DNA of 64,000 bases from Mycobacterium kyorinense. GTDB lineage: Bacteria; Actinomycetota; Actinomycetes; Mycobacteriales; Mycobacteriaceae. The DNA lies in contig NZ_LQPE01000018.1 in the NCBI RefSeq assembly GCF_002101735.1, positions 26,907-90,906 on the forward strand, in the 5' to 3' direction. This document shows positions 28,406 through 36,770 of this stretch, one piece after another. The notes under the pieces are model-generated. The model did not search any database. It was given only the letters and a program-made list of their open reading frames with translations, and was not told the DNA's origin. Each line of letters begins with the position of its first letter. The stretch's first letter is position 1. The translations under genes and the position numbers were made by a program.

Positions 28406-29379
28406 GGCGCGGCTCCGTCGAGCAGTGTGAGCAGGTCCCACTCGGTCTCGCAGACCCGCCGGCCGATCGTCGCCAGCTCCACCGACCGGGCCTGCCCGCT
28501 CAGGTGTCGCTCGGCCTGGTACCGACAGATCACGCCCCAACGCAGGGTGGCCAGCACCAGCCACCAGTGAAACGCGTTGCGGTCAACCGTAGTCCCACTG
28601 GCCTCCTCGTAGGCACGAAGAAAGCTCTCGATGCTGCCCAGTCCGCCCGCGGCGCGGCTGGCCGGCGCGCCAAATCGCCAGGCGCGGATGCAAAACCAGG
28701 CCAGGTCCTCATACACCTCGCCGAAATGCACGAGCTCCCAGTCGAGTACGGCAGCCAAGTCGGACCCGTCCACGATCAGGTTGCCCATCCGGTAGTCGCC
28801 GTGCACCAGCCGCGCCGGTGACGCCTCCGGCCGGTGTGCATAAAGCCAGCGAAACGCCCACTCCAAGGTGGCGGTCGTATCGCCCATGGCGTCGAGGCGG
28901 TCGCGCCACTCGCCGAGCTGATCCTGCGTTTGCAGTGTTGCGTCCTGCGGGTCGGCCCGGTGAATCGCCGCCAGTGCTTGCGCGCACTGGTGCAGCAGCC
29001 GCTCGCGGCCCTCGTCGTTCAGTTGGCGGTCGATGCGCCGCACGATCGTCTCGCCCTTGATTTCGTCACAGATCAGAAACGGATTGCCCAGCGCCGCAGC
29101 GGAATTAGACGCAACCAGAATATGCGGGACCGGTGCACCGGCCGCCCCGGCGGCGGCCTGGACGTTGGCCTCGAGCTCCATCGGGGCATGCACGTCGTCG
29201 GGCGGTCCGATGCGCAGGATCAGTGACCGGCGCGCGTCGGGTGCGACGGCGTCGAACGCCCAGGTGCTGCGGCTGGCGCCACCGGTAAGTGCCCGCAGGT
29301 TCTCGATCGCGACGCCGGCGCCGAGTTCCGCCCCGACTACTCGGGTCAGCGCCGCGGACAACTCGTCGACGCCGGTCAC
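28402..29379 (-). CDS. APH-family kinase (ACAD10/11- or LvaA-like hydroxyacyl-CoA kinase)
   Basis: The 325-residue aminoglycoside-phosphotransferase-fold protein has NLRALTGGASRSTWAF near the start, the catalytic loop RLVHGDYRMGNLIVDG near residue 195 and the metal-binding VLDWELVHFGEVYEDLAWF. Fused or adjacent to acyl-CoA dehydrogenases, such kinases phosphorylate 4-hydroxyacyl-CoA rather than antibiotics; here the dehydrogenase precedes it and DUF6285 follows. The GTG at 29379 overlaps the dehydrogenase stop. An antibiotic-resistance role is unlikely in this context. Confidence 0.85.
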   Translation of the reverse strand: MTGVDELSAALTRVVGAELGAGVAIENLRALTGGASRSTWAFDAVAPDARRSLILRIGPPDDVHAPMELEANVQAAAGAAGAPVPHILVASNSAAALGNPFLICDEIKGETIVRRIDRQLNDEGRERLLHQCAQALAAIHRADPQDATLQTQDQLGEWRDRLDAMGDTTATLEWAFRWLYAHRPEASPARLVHGDYRMGNLIVDGSDLAAVLDWELVHFGEVYEDLAWFCIRAWRFGAPASRAAGGLGSIESFLRAYEEASGTTVDRNAFHWWLVLATLRWGVICRYQAERHLSGQARSVELATIGRRVCETEWDLLTLLDGAAP

Positions 29380-30614
29380 TTTTTGCCGAACTTGAACAGC
29401 CGCTGGGCCACTCGGCGGATCTGGATCTCCTCGGCGCCTTCGGTGATCCGGTAGCGGCGGTGGTGGCGGTAGATGTGTTCGAACGGCTCGTGACGGCTGT
29501 AGCCGAGTCCGCCAAAGATCTGCATGGCGCGGTCGGCGGCGTCGCACACCAGCCGGTTGGCGCGATAGTTGGCCATGGATACCTTGTCGGAGACTTCGAG
29601 GTGGTGATTGCGGTCCAGGTGCCAGGCCGCGTAATACACCAGCAGCCGCACCATTTGGGCTTCGGTCTGCAACTCGGCCAGCGGCCACTGCACTGCCTGG
29701 TTGACCGACAGGGGCTTGCCGAACACCGTGCGCTTGCCGGCGTAGTCGGCGGCGCGGTCGATGCAGTACTGGGCGGCGCCCAGGCTGCTGGCGGCCTGCC
29801 GAATCCGGTTCTCGTGCAGGAAGGTCTGCGCCACCTCGAGGCCGCGGTCCACCTCGCCGACCACGGCGTCGTCGGGGACCCGGACATCGTTGAGTTCGAC
29901 TTCCCCGTGGTCGCTGGGCATGTTGAACGTCCACCAGTAGAACGGGACCGTGAAACCGTCGGCGTCGGTGGGCACGAGGAACGCGGTGATGCCCGTGGCC
30001 TGGCCGGGCTCCCCGGAGGTACGTGCGAAGACCAGGTCGTGGGTGGCCCGGTGCACGCCGGTGTTGAACCGCTTGGCACCGTTGATCACCCAGCTGTCGC
30101 CGTAGCGTCGGGCGCGGGTCTCCAGCCAGGTGGCATCGGAGCCGTGCGCAGGTTCGGTGAGCCCGAACGCCATCGAACGTTCCCCGGTGATCAGTGCCTC
30201 CGACCAGTCCCGGCGCTGCGCGTCGGTGCCGAACCGCTCCATCATGATCACCTGCGGGAAGTTGCCGACGATCGACGACTCGTCCTGCAGGTCGTTGTGC
30301 AGGCCAAGCCCCTTGGCCGCCAGGTGTTCCCGAATGACGGCCATGTCCAGGTTGGTCCCGTCGCGCCCGCCCAGCGAGGACGGCAGCCCGTAGCGCAGCC
30401 AGCCCGCCTTGTCCGCTCGGCGGCGCATCTCGGCGAGCAGGTCCTCCCAGTCGCGGCGCGGGATGCCGCCGCCCTCGACGTCGGTGCGGGCGAACTCGCG
30501 CCGGTGGTCGAAGTACTGCATGTTTTCGGCCTGCAGCGGCGCGATCTCGGCCTCGATGAAGGCGTCCATCTCGGCAAGCAGCCGCGGAAGGTGTTCGGGC
30601 AGGGTGAAATCCAC
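29376..30614 (-). CDS. Acyl-CoA dehydrogenase family protein (ACAD11/LvaC-like)
   Basis: The 412-residue protein has acyl-CoA dehydrogenase hallmarks: ERSMAFGLTEPAHGSDATWLETRARRYGDSWVINGAKRF (FAD and substrate loop) and, near the C-terminus, QIFGGLGYSRHEPFEHIYRHHRRYRITEGAEEIQ. It resembles the larger ACADs that sit beside APH kinases and convert the phosphorylated 4-hydroxyacyl-CoA to an enoyl-CoA. It starts with GTG at 30614; a GAGAG sequence lies upstream. It is followed with a GTGA overlap by the kinase and is preceded by a TetR gene 12 bases away. Confidence 0.88.
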   Translation of the reverse strand: MDFTLPEHLPRLLAEMDAFIEAEIAPLQAENMQYFDHRREFARTDVEGGGIPRRDWEDLLAEMRRRADKAGWLRYGLPSSLGGRDGTNLDMAVIREHLAAKGLGLHNDLQDESSIVGNFPQVIMMERFGTDAQRRDWSEALITGERSMAFGLTEPAHGSDATWLETRARRYGDSWVINGAKRFNTGVHRATHDLVFARTSGEPGQATGITAFLVPTDADGFTVPFYWWTFNMPSDHGEVELNDVRVPDDAVVGEVDRGLEVAQTFLHENRIRQAASSLGAAQYCIDRAADYAGKRTVFGKPLSVNQAVQWPLAELQTEAQMVRLLVYYAAWHLDRNHHLEVSDKVSMANYRANRLVCDAADRAMQIFGGLGYSRHEPFEHIYRHHRRYRITEGAEEIQIRRVAQRLFKFGKK

Positions 30615-30626
30615 TCTGATCTCTCC

Positions 30627-31241
30627 TCAGGTGCCGTAGAGCGTTTTCTTCCAGATCGTCGACAGGGTGGCGATGGCATCTTCGTCGCTCATCTCCAGGC
30701 CCAGTCCCGACGGGCCCACGAATACCGTGGTGAAGTTCTCGAACAGCAACGCGATCGCCGCAGCGGTGTGCTCGGGATCGAGGTCGGCGGCGTAGCCCTG
30801 CTGTTGGGCGCGCCGCACCGAGGCGGCTACGATGTCCATTCCGAAACGCCGAAACTCGTTCTGAACGGCGGCGAACCGTTGCTGGGTGGACGCCAACTGC
30901 GCTACCGCGATCATGATGCCGATGTTCTGCTTGAACATGTTCCAGTAACCGGTCACCACCGAGGTGAAAAACGCAGTGTCGTCGGGGGAGTCCGGCAACG
31001 AGACACTCAGCCCGGACGGCGCGACTACATCGTGCAGAAACGATTGCGCCAGCGCGGCCAGCAGGTCCTCTTTGTCGGCGAAATACCGGTAGAAGACTGC
31101 CGACGACTTGCCGGCCGCGGAGGTGATGTCGGCCAGGGTGGTGCCGTGAAAGCCGCGCTCGGCGAACAGCTTGCGCGCCGCCTGCTCTATCGCCTGGCGC
31201 GTCTGGCGGCCCTTTGGACTAAGCGCGTGCTCAGTGGCCAT
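30627..31241 (-). CDS. TetR/AcrR-family regulator inside the catabolic operon
   Basis: The 204-residue TetR protein has the helix-turn-helix at residues about 15-62 (QTRQAIEQAARKLFAERGFHGTTLADITSAAGKSSAVFYRYFADKEDLLAAL) and a ligand domain after that. The start at ATG 31241 lies inside the last codons of the HMG-CoA lyase-like gene, so it belongs to the same transcript. It may control the operon, possibly through the palindrome at 35641-35655. Confidence 0.88.
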   Translation of the reverse strand: MATEHALSPKGRQTRQAIEQAARKLFAERGFHGTTLADITSAAGKSSAVFYRYFADKEDLLAALAQSFLHDVVAPSGLSVSLPDSPDDTAFFTSVVTGYWNMFKQNIGIMIAVAQLASTQQRFAAVQNEFRRFGMDIVAASVRRAQQQGYAADLDPEHTAAAIALLFENFTTVFVGPSGLGLEMSDEDAIATLSTIWKKTLYGT

Positions 31242-32133
31242 TAATCCGTTTCCGATCACCGGCCCGCAGCAGTGCGCCGGGAAGGTCGTGTCCGACCGCC
31301 GATCTCGCAACGTCGGCAGCGGCGATCGCCTTTTGGAGGTCGACGTCGACGTCGATTCCGCTGTCCGTCAGAAGGTAGACCAGATCCTCGGTGGCGATGT
31401 TGCCGGTGGCGCCCGGCGCGAACGGGCAGCCGCCCAGCCCGCCGACCGAAGAGTCGAGTCTGCTGACCCCTGCAGCGACGGCCGCGTAGGCACTGGCCAG
31501 CCCGGCACCGCGGGTGTTGTGGAAGTGTCCGCCGAGCGGCAGGTCGCCGATGACCGGGCGCAGCGCCGCGATCAGCGATGTGACCCGGCCGGGCGTGGTG
31601 GTGCCGATGGTGTCGGCGACCGACAACCGGTCGACGCCGTATTCGCGTGCCGCCGAAGCGATGTCGACGACGCGCTGCGGCGGAGTGGGACCGTCGAACG
31701 GGCAGTCCCACGCGGTGGCGATGATGACTTCGACCAACACGTCGGCCGCGTGGGCGATGGTGACGATGTCGGAGATCTGCGCGGTGGCCTCGGCGGCCGA
31801 GCGCCCGACGTTGACCTGGCTGAACGCATCGGAGGCCGCCACCACATACTCGATCGCCGGCAAGCCGGCGGCGACCGCTCGTTTGGCGCCGTTGGGGCTT
31901 GCCACCAGGGCCGAGAAGTCGATGTCGGGGAAGCGGTGCAGCTCTGCGGCCAGCTCGGCGGCGTCGGCCATCGACGGCACCTTCGACGGCGACACGAACG
32001 CGCATGCCTCGATCTCGCGGACCCCGGTGGCGGCTATCGTCTCCAGTAGTTCCAGCTTGGCGGACAACGGGATTGGCTGCTCGATCTGCAGCCCGTCGCG
32101 CAGCGCCACCTCACGGATGGTCACATGGCTCAT
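31231..32133 (-). CDS. Hydroxymethylglutaryl-CoA lyase-like protein
   Basis: The 300-residue TIM-barrel lyase of the HMGL-like family has VTIREVALRDGLQIEQ (metal and substrate Asp) at the start, VSVADTIG-type segment LSVADTIGTTTPGRV, the metal pair in GGHFHNTRGAGLASA and the signature GGLGGCPFAPGATGNIATED near residue 245. It would split HMG-CoA, or a 3-hydroxy-acyl-CoA analogue, into acetyl-CoA and an acetoacetate-like product. The ATG overlaps the stop of the CoA-transferase gene. Confidence 0.88.
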   Translation of the reverse strand: MSHVTIREVALRDGLQIEQPIPLSAKLELLETIAATGVREIEACAFVSPSKVPSMADAAELAAELHRFPDIDFSALVASPNGAKRAVAAGLPAIEYVVAASDAFSQVNVGRSAAEATAQISDIVTIAHAADVLVEVIIATAWDCPFDGPTPPQRVVDIASAAREYGVDRLSVADTIGTTTPGRVTSLIAALRPVIGDLPLGGHFHNTRGAGLASAYAAVAAGVSRLDSSVGGLGGCPFAPGATGNIATEDLVYLLTDSGIDVDVDLQKAIAAADVARSAVGHDLPGALLRAGDRKRINGH

Positions 32134-33329
32134 AGCGCCCCCTCGGCGCGCAGCGCCTCGAGTTGTTCGGCGGTCTTGCCGAGCAACCCAACGTAGACGT
32201 CGTCGTTATGCTGTCCGGGGCGCGCCGGGCCGGCGTTGCGGATGACGCCCGGGGATTCGGAGAACACCGGCACGATCCCGGGCCCCAGGACAGGCCTGTC
32301 GACTCGCTCGTCCCAGTGCTCGGCGATCATACCCCGCGCCCGCAGTTGCGGGTCTTCGACGACCTCCGCGACGGTGTTGATGTGTCCGGCGATAACGCCT
32401 GCGCTGCTGAGGGTTTCGATGATCTCGCCGGGCTGTCGCTGCGCAGCCCAGTCGCCGATGATCTTGTCGAGCTCGTCCTGGTTGCGGCCGCGGGCGCCGT
32501 GGGTGGCGAACCGCTCGTCGGCGGCGAGTTCCGGGCGGCCCATCGCCTGACACAGCCGGGCGAACACGGTGTCCTGGTTGGCGGCGATCACCACCCAGCT
32601 GTCGTCGGCGGCGCGGTAGATGTTCGATGGTGCAATGCCCTCCAGCCGAGTGCCCGACGGGCCGCGCACCACGCCGCCGACATCGTAGTCGGGGATGGTG
32701 GATTCCTGGATGGCCAAACAGGATTCGGTTAACGCGACGTCGACCACCTGGCCTTCGCCGGTCACGCCGCGGCGATACAAGGCGGCCAGCGCCCCCTGGG
32801 CGGCGAACATGCCGGCCAGACTGTCGCCTAGCGACAGCGCCAGTCGGGGCGGCGGACCGCCGGGAAAGCCGTTGAGGTGACGCAGCCCGCTGGCCGCCTC
32901 GGCCACCGAGGCGTAGCCGGCCTTGTGGGCGTCCGGACCGGTCTGCCCATAGCCGGAGACCCGCACCAGGATGATGCCCCGATTACGTTGGCGCAGCACG
33001 TCGTAGCCCAGGTTCCACTTCTCCAGGGTGCCCGGACGGAAGTTCTCGACCACGATGTCGGATTTCTCGACGAGATCGAGGAACAGCTCACGCCCGCGGT
33101 CCTTGCGCAGATCGAGCGTGACGGCTTTCTTGTTGCGGGCGTGCACGGTCCAGAAGAAGTGATGCCCGTCGAGTTCGGCCTGGCCCCACGTGCGCAGCGG
33201 GTCGGGGCTGCCCGGCGGCTCGATCTTGATGACGTCCGCGCCCATGTCGCCGAGCAGCCGGCCGGCGAACGGGCCGGCGATCAGAGTGCCCAGCTCGAGC
33301 ACCCGGACACCTTCCAGCGGTCCGCTCAC
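32130..33329 (-). CDS. CaiB/BaiF-family CoA-transferase
   Basis: The 399-residue class III CoA-transferase has GPLEGVRVLELGTLIAGPFAGRLLGDMGADVIKIEPPGSPD at the N-terminus. The nucleophilic-Asp region KKAVTLDLRKDRGRELFLDLVEKSDIVVENFRPG and the GYDVLRQRNRGIILVRVSGYGQTGP segment follow. Such enzymes move CoA between acids, probably activating the operon's substrate here. The GTG at 33329 overlaps the stop of the upstream hydrolase gene (GTGA). Confidence 0.9.
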   Translation of the reverse strand: MSGPLEGVRVLELGTLIAGPFAGRLLGDMGADVIKIEPPGSPDPLRTWGQAELDGHHFFWTVHARNKKAVTLDLRKDRGRELFLDLVEKSDIVVENFRPGTLEKWNLGYDVLRQRNRGIILVRVSGYGQTGPDAHKAGYASVAEAASGLRHLNGFPGGPPPRLALSLGDSLAGMFAAQGALAALYRRGVTGEGQVVDVALTESCLAIQESTIPDYDVGGVVRGPSGTRLEGIAPSNIYRAADDSWVVIAANQDTVFARLCQAMGRPELAADERFATHGARGRNQDELDKIIGDWAAQRQPGEIIETLSSAGVIAGHINTVAEVVEDPQLRARGMIAEHWDERVDRPVLGPGIVPVFSESPGVIRNAGPARPGQHNDDVYVGLLGKTAEQLEALRAEGAL

Positions 33330-34519
33330 TCGGCCTCCGCGAAGTCGTGACGCACCAGCCAGTCGGTGACGATGTCGACGGCCTGGCGCAGCTTGTCCCG
33401 CTGGTCGGGTCCTGCGTAATAGTGAGTGGCGCCGGGGATTTCGTGCATCTCCTTGTCGGGATGGCCGATCGCCTCGAACAGCCGCCGGGTGTGGCTGGGA
33501 GTGCAGGCGTCGTCGGCGAGGTTGCCGATCACCAGCGCCGGCACGGCGATGTCGCGCCCGCACGTCACGCCGTCGCCGTTGGCGTCGTCGTAGCTCCATT
33601 GCGACAGCCAGCTGCGCAGCGTGCAGAACCGGGCCAGCCCGACGGGTCCCATGTTCACCACTTGAGGCTCGCCCAGATAGCAGGTTCCCGGGGTGCGTTC
33701 GTTCGGATCGACGGTGGGATCCAGCCAGCGTGGGTCGGCCATGGTGCCGTGCACGACGAACGCGAACTCGTCGTTCGGGCGGCCGGCTGCCTTCAGTTCG
33801 GCCAGTTTGGCTTTGACCCACGCGGTGATGCGGCGGTTGCGGTCGATCTGCGCCTGCCGGTAGCGGGCCAGGAATTCCGCGCTGTAGGGCGGTTGGTTGG
33901 GGTTGTCCGGGTTGTAGAGGTCGAGTTCCGGATCACGCTTGGTGGGGTCGGACTCGTCGAGGATCGACGCGTCGAGCCATTCGGTCAGCGTGCCGTGCCG
34001 GCTGATGTGCGCCGCGAGCAGCATGATGCCGTCGGCGGCGGGCAGGTCCAGCTGGGTGAGGTCGGGGCCGTCGCCCGACGGGCTCGACGTCACGGTCGCA
34101 TGCTGGGCCTGTTGCTGGTAGAACAGCGACAGCGAGCCGCCGCCGCTCCAACCGGCCAGCACCACCTTCTCGTAGCCCAGCCGCTCCTTGGCGTCTTTGA
34201 TGCACTCGCCGAGATCCTGCACCACTTTCTCCATCAGCAGCGCGGAGTCGGTGCCGCGAAATCGGCTGTTGCAGTAGATGACATGATGTCCGGCGCGGGC
34301 CAGCGCGTTCATCATCGGCAGGTAGGCGCCGCCGCCAATCGGATGCATGAACACCAGCACGGTGTCCGACGGCTTGGTACGCGGCTTGAGCAGGTGACTC
34401 TCCAGCACCACCAGCTCGGCGAGGCCGCCGTAGACGTCGCGCACTCCGGAATTGTTCTGGAAGGCAACCAGATACGGGATCCGGTCGTATTCGTGGCGGA
34501 CTCGGGTGCTTTGCGTCAT
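33326..34519 (-). CDS. Alpha/beta hydrolase family protein
   Basis: The 397-residue alpha/beta-hydrolase-fold protein shows an oxyanion region VLVFMHPIGGGAYLPMMNALA near residue 55, the nucleophile elbow LAGWSGGGSLSLFY near residue 123 and a C-terminal His in GATHYYAGPDQRD. It is longer than simple hydrolases owing to an insertion between the elbow and the last strands (ASILDESDPTKRDPELDLYN). Its substrate is unknown; the place after an HGD-like dioxygenase suggests a ring-cleavage or ester product. The ATG shares one base with the preceding stop. Confidence 0.8.
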   Translation of the reverse strand: MTQSTRVRHEYDRIPYLVAFQNNSGVRDVYGGLAELVVLESHLLKPRTKPSDTVLVFMHPIGGGAYLPMMNALARAGHHVIYCNSRFRGTDSALLMEKVVQDLGECIKDAKERLGYEKVVLAGWSGGGSLSLFYQQQAQHATVTSSPSGDGPDLTQLDLPAADGIMLLAAHISRHGTLTEWLDASILDESDPTKRDPELDLYNPDNPNQPPYSAEFLARYRQAQIDRNRRITAWVKAKLAELKAAGRPNDEFAFVVHGTMADPRWLDPTVDPNERTPGTCYLGEPQVVNMGPVGLARFCTLRSWLSQWSYDDANGDGVTCGRDIAVPALVIGNLADDACTPSHTRRLFEAIGHPDKEMHEIPGATHYYAGPDQRDKLRQAVDIVTDWLVRHDFAEAE

Positions 34520-35610
34520 CAGTGTTGTCCTAGGTCGTGCGCCAGCACTTCGGCCGACGGGGTGAGGCGGCGGCGGGTGTCGACGGCGATCACCTGCCAG
34601 TCGACGCTGTCAAAGTCGTCGAACTTGCGGCGCGCACGTTCCCGCGCCTTCTCCGGCGCGCCGTGGTGGACGCCTTGCGGCGCATGGGAAATCAGGCCCG
34701 GCGGCATCGGTATGCCGTAGAGGGACCCGCCGTGGAAGAAGGCGATCTCGTCGTAGTCGACGTTGCGGTGATACCACGGTGTGCGTTCGGTGCCGGGCAC
34801 GCCTTCGGCGGGTTTGGGCAGGAAGTTCATCACGTAGACGCCGGTGGCCTGCATGAATAGATGCACGGTGGGCGGCAGGTGCACGCTGTCGGAGGTGACC
34901 ACGTTGTAGTCGGCGATGTTGAACGTGAACGGGAAGTTGTCGCCGCGCCATCCCTCGACGTCCAGCGGATTGTGTTGGTAGTAAAGCGTTGTCGGGCCGC
35001 CGTCGTGGGTCAGCCGCACTTCGTATTCGTCGCGGCCGTCGTCGTCCAGTGGCGTCGGTTCGGGGATGGTGGCCTGCGACGGGTCGAACGGGAAGTGGCG
35101 GCCCAGCGGGCCCGGCGGTGGGACGCGGAACTCGTCGGTGGCCTCGATCATCAGCAACGTGGTTTCGCTGTTGGGCAGCTGGCGCCACGTCGTTGCCTTC
35201 GGCAGGTAGACCCAGTCGCCCTGGCGATAGGGCAGTGGACCGAATTCAGTCTGCAGTTCGCCGGCGCCGGTGTGCACGAAGCACAGCAGGTCGCCGTCGA
35301 CGTGGCGGACGTAGAACGGCATTGGTTCGCCGCGGCGTGACAGCGAGATGCGGCAGTCGGGATTGGAGAACATCAGCAGCGGCCCGCCGTCGGCGTCGGT
35401 GGCGTCGCTCGGTTTGAGTTCGCTCGTCAGCACGTCGATCGGCCGCAGTGGGCCTTGCACACGGTAGGCGGTCGGGTCGTGGCGGCGATACATGTTGGCG
35501 GTGCGCCCGGTGAAGCCGCCGCGGCCGAGTTCGTCGTCCTTCAGGCCGTCAAGATCAGCGTGCAGCCGTCGCGGCGTCCTGCCTTTGCGCAGGTGGACGA
35601 AGGATTCCAT
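34519..35610 (-). CDS. Homogentisate 1,2-dioxygenase-like cupin dioxygenase
   Basis: The 363-residue protein resembles homogentisate 1,2-dioxygenase: DGDLLCFVHTGAGELQTEFGPLPYRQGDWVYLPKATTWR is the first cupin core, and WYHRNVDYDEIAFFHGG with SHAPQGVHHGAPEKARE supplies the likely Fe ligands (His and Glu in HRNVDYDE, His in GVHHG). True HGDs are usually somewhat longer, so the substrate may be a related aromatic. I chose ATG 35610, with GGGGAG about seven bases upstream. It is the first gene of the eight-gene operon to 28070. Confidence 0.82.
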   Translation of the reverse strand: MESFVHLRKGRTPRRLHADLDGLKDDELGRGGFTGRTANMYRRHDPTAYRVQGPLRPIDVLTSELKPSDATDADGGPLLMFSNPDCRISLSRRGEPMPFYVRHVDGDLLCFVHTGAGELQTEFGPLPYRQGDWVYLPKATTWRQLPNSETTLLMIEATDEFRVPPPGPLGRHFPFDPSQATIPEPTPLDDDGRDEYEVRLTHDGGPTTLYYQHNPLDVEGWRGDNFPFTFNIADYNVVTSDSVHLPPTVHLFMQATGVYVMNFLPKPAEGVPGTERTPWYHRNVDYDEIAFFHGGSLYGIPMPPGLISHAPQGVHHGAPEKARERARRKFDDFDSVDWQVIAVDTRRRLTPSAEVLAHDLGQH

Positions 35611-35640
35611 CGGTGACTCCCCGGGTTGCCCTAGAACTGA

Positions 35641-35655
35641 AAATAACGTTACTTT
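35641..35655. promoter_or_regulatory. Palindrome before the HGD-like operon
   Basis: AAATAACGTTACTTT is an imperfect palindrome with a perfect core TAACGTTA (35644-35651), about 30 bases upstream of the HGD-like start codon. Its size suits a TetR-family operator. The TetR encoded inside this operon (30627-31241) is the likeliest reader; the TetR at 36771 is another. Confidence 0.4.
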
Positions 35656-35761
35656 TCCTTTTGCTCCTCCACAATTCTGCCACGTTCGCGAATGTGCAGT
35701 TTCATACGCGACACGCGGACCGGAGCGTATGGATTTGCACACTCGACGAACGTCCGGTCGT

Positions 35762-36760
35762 CTAAAAGCTGCCGGCCACCCGCACCACGGCTCGGCCGGA
35801 GAATGCGCCGGCCCGCACCTGGTCGATCACGTCGATTACGTCCTTGACGTCGACGTCTGTGGTCATCTCCGCGAGATGACGCGGCCGCAACGAATCGCCG
35901 AGGCGCGCCCACAACTTGCGGCGTGGGCCGATCGGCATCTGCACGGAGTCCATGCCGAGCAGGGCAACGCCGCGCAGGATGAATGGCATCACGGTGGTGT
36001 GCAGGGCGGCGCCGCCGGTCAGCCCGCTGCAGGCCACCGCTCCGCCGTAGTCGACGGCGCTGAGCACGTCGGCCAGCGTCGCACCGCCCACACAGTCGAC
36101 GCCGGCGGCCCAGCGTGCCTTGGCCAGCGGACGCGGCTTCGCCTCCGGATCTGTCGGCAGTCGACCGATAACCTCTGCCGCGCCAAAGCGTTTCAGCCGC
36201 TCCGCCGCCTCGGCCTTTCCGCTGGAGGCCACCACCTGATAGCCGGCCCCAGCCAGCAGATCGACGCTGATGGTGCCGACGCCGCCGCTGGCCCCGGTCA
36301 CCACGACCGGCCCGGCGTCGGTGGCCACACCCCAATCGATGAGCGCCTGCACGCTCATCGCCGCGGTGAAACCGGCGGTGCCGATTGCGGCGGCGTCGTA
36401 CGGGCTCAGCCCGCTAAGCGACACGACCTGGTCGGCGGGCAGCCGGGCGTATTCGGCGTACCCGCCGTGGTGGCCGGTGCCGATTTGGTAGCCATGGGCG
36501 AAAACCACGTCGCCGGCGTTGAACTCCGGCGACCCCGACTCGACGACCTCGCCGGCCAAGTCGATGCCCGGTACGACCGGATAGTCGCGGACCACGCCGC
36601 CGCCCGGCGTCAGCGCCAACGCGTCTTTGTAGTTGACGCTGGAATACAGCACACGAATGGTCACGTCGCCAGGTGGCAGGTCAGCAGCGCTCAACGTTTC
36701 GACGGCGGTGGTGATCCGATCTCCGTCCTTGCGCGCCATCAACGCCTGAAAGGTCTCCAT
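35762..36760 (-). CDS. MDR-family oxidoreductase (YhdH/AcuI acrylyl-CoA reductase-like)
   Basis: The 332-residue zinc-free medium-chain reductase has LYSSVNYKDALALTPGGGV near residue 38, YPVVPGIDLAGEV, the nucleotide-binding VVVTGASGGVGTISVDLLAGAGYQVVASSGKAE, and PIGPRRKLWARLG typical of the YhdH/AcuI group, which reduce acrylyl-CoA with NADPH. In M. tuberculosis a different MDR enzyme (FadB4) sits near fadE23, and this one is not that type. I chose ATG 36760; the TetR gene upstream ends 11 bases before. Confidence 0.85.
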   Translation of the reverse strand: METFQALMARKDGDRITTAVETLSAADLPPGDVTIRVLYSSVNYKDALALTPGGGVVRDYPVVPGIDLAGEVVESGSPEFNAGDVVFAHGYQIGTGHHGGYAEYARLPADQVVSLSGLSPYDAAAIGTAGFTAAMSVQALIDWGVATDAGPVVVTGASGGVGTISVDLLAGAGYQVVASSGKAEAAERLKRFGAAEVIGRLPTDPEAKPRPLAKARWAAGVDCVGGATLADVLSAVDYGGAVACSGLTGGAALHTTVMPFILRGVALLGMDSVQMPIGPRRKLWARLGDSLRPRHLAEMTTDVDVKDVIDVIDQVRAGAFSGRAVVRVAGSF

Positions 36761-36770
36761 CTGCTCGACG

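Noticed and set aside
28402..29379. Antibiotic-resistance aminoglycoside phosphotransferase
   Set aside because: Coupling with an acyl-CoA dehydrogenase and DUF6285 fits a hydroxyacyl-CoA kinase; nothing points to antibiotic binding.
29289..31244. A 651-codon open frame on the plus strand
   Set aside because: It is antisense to the APH kinase, acyl-CoA dehydrogenase and TetR genes, and its translation is Arg/Gly/His-rich without any family motif; such long shadow frames are common in high-GC DNA.
35762..36760. FadB4 (as in M. tuberculosis beside fadE23)
   Set aside because: The protein has YhdH/AcuI-type motifs and lies 21 kb from fadE23, so it is not the syntenic fadB4.
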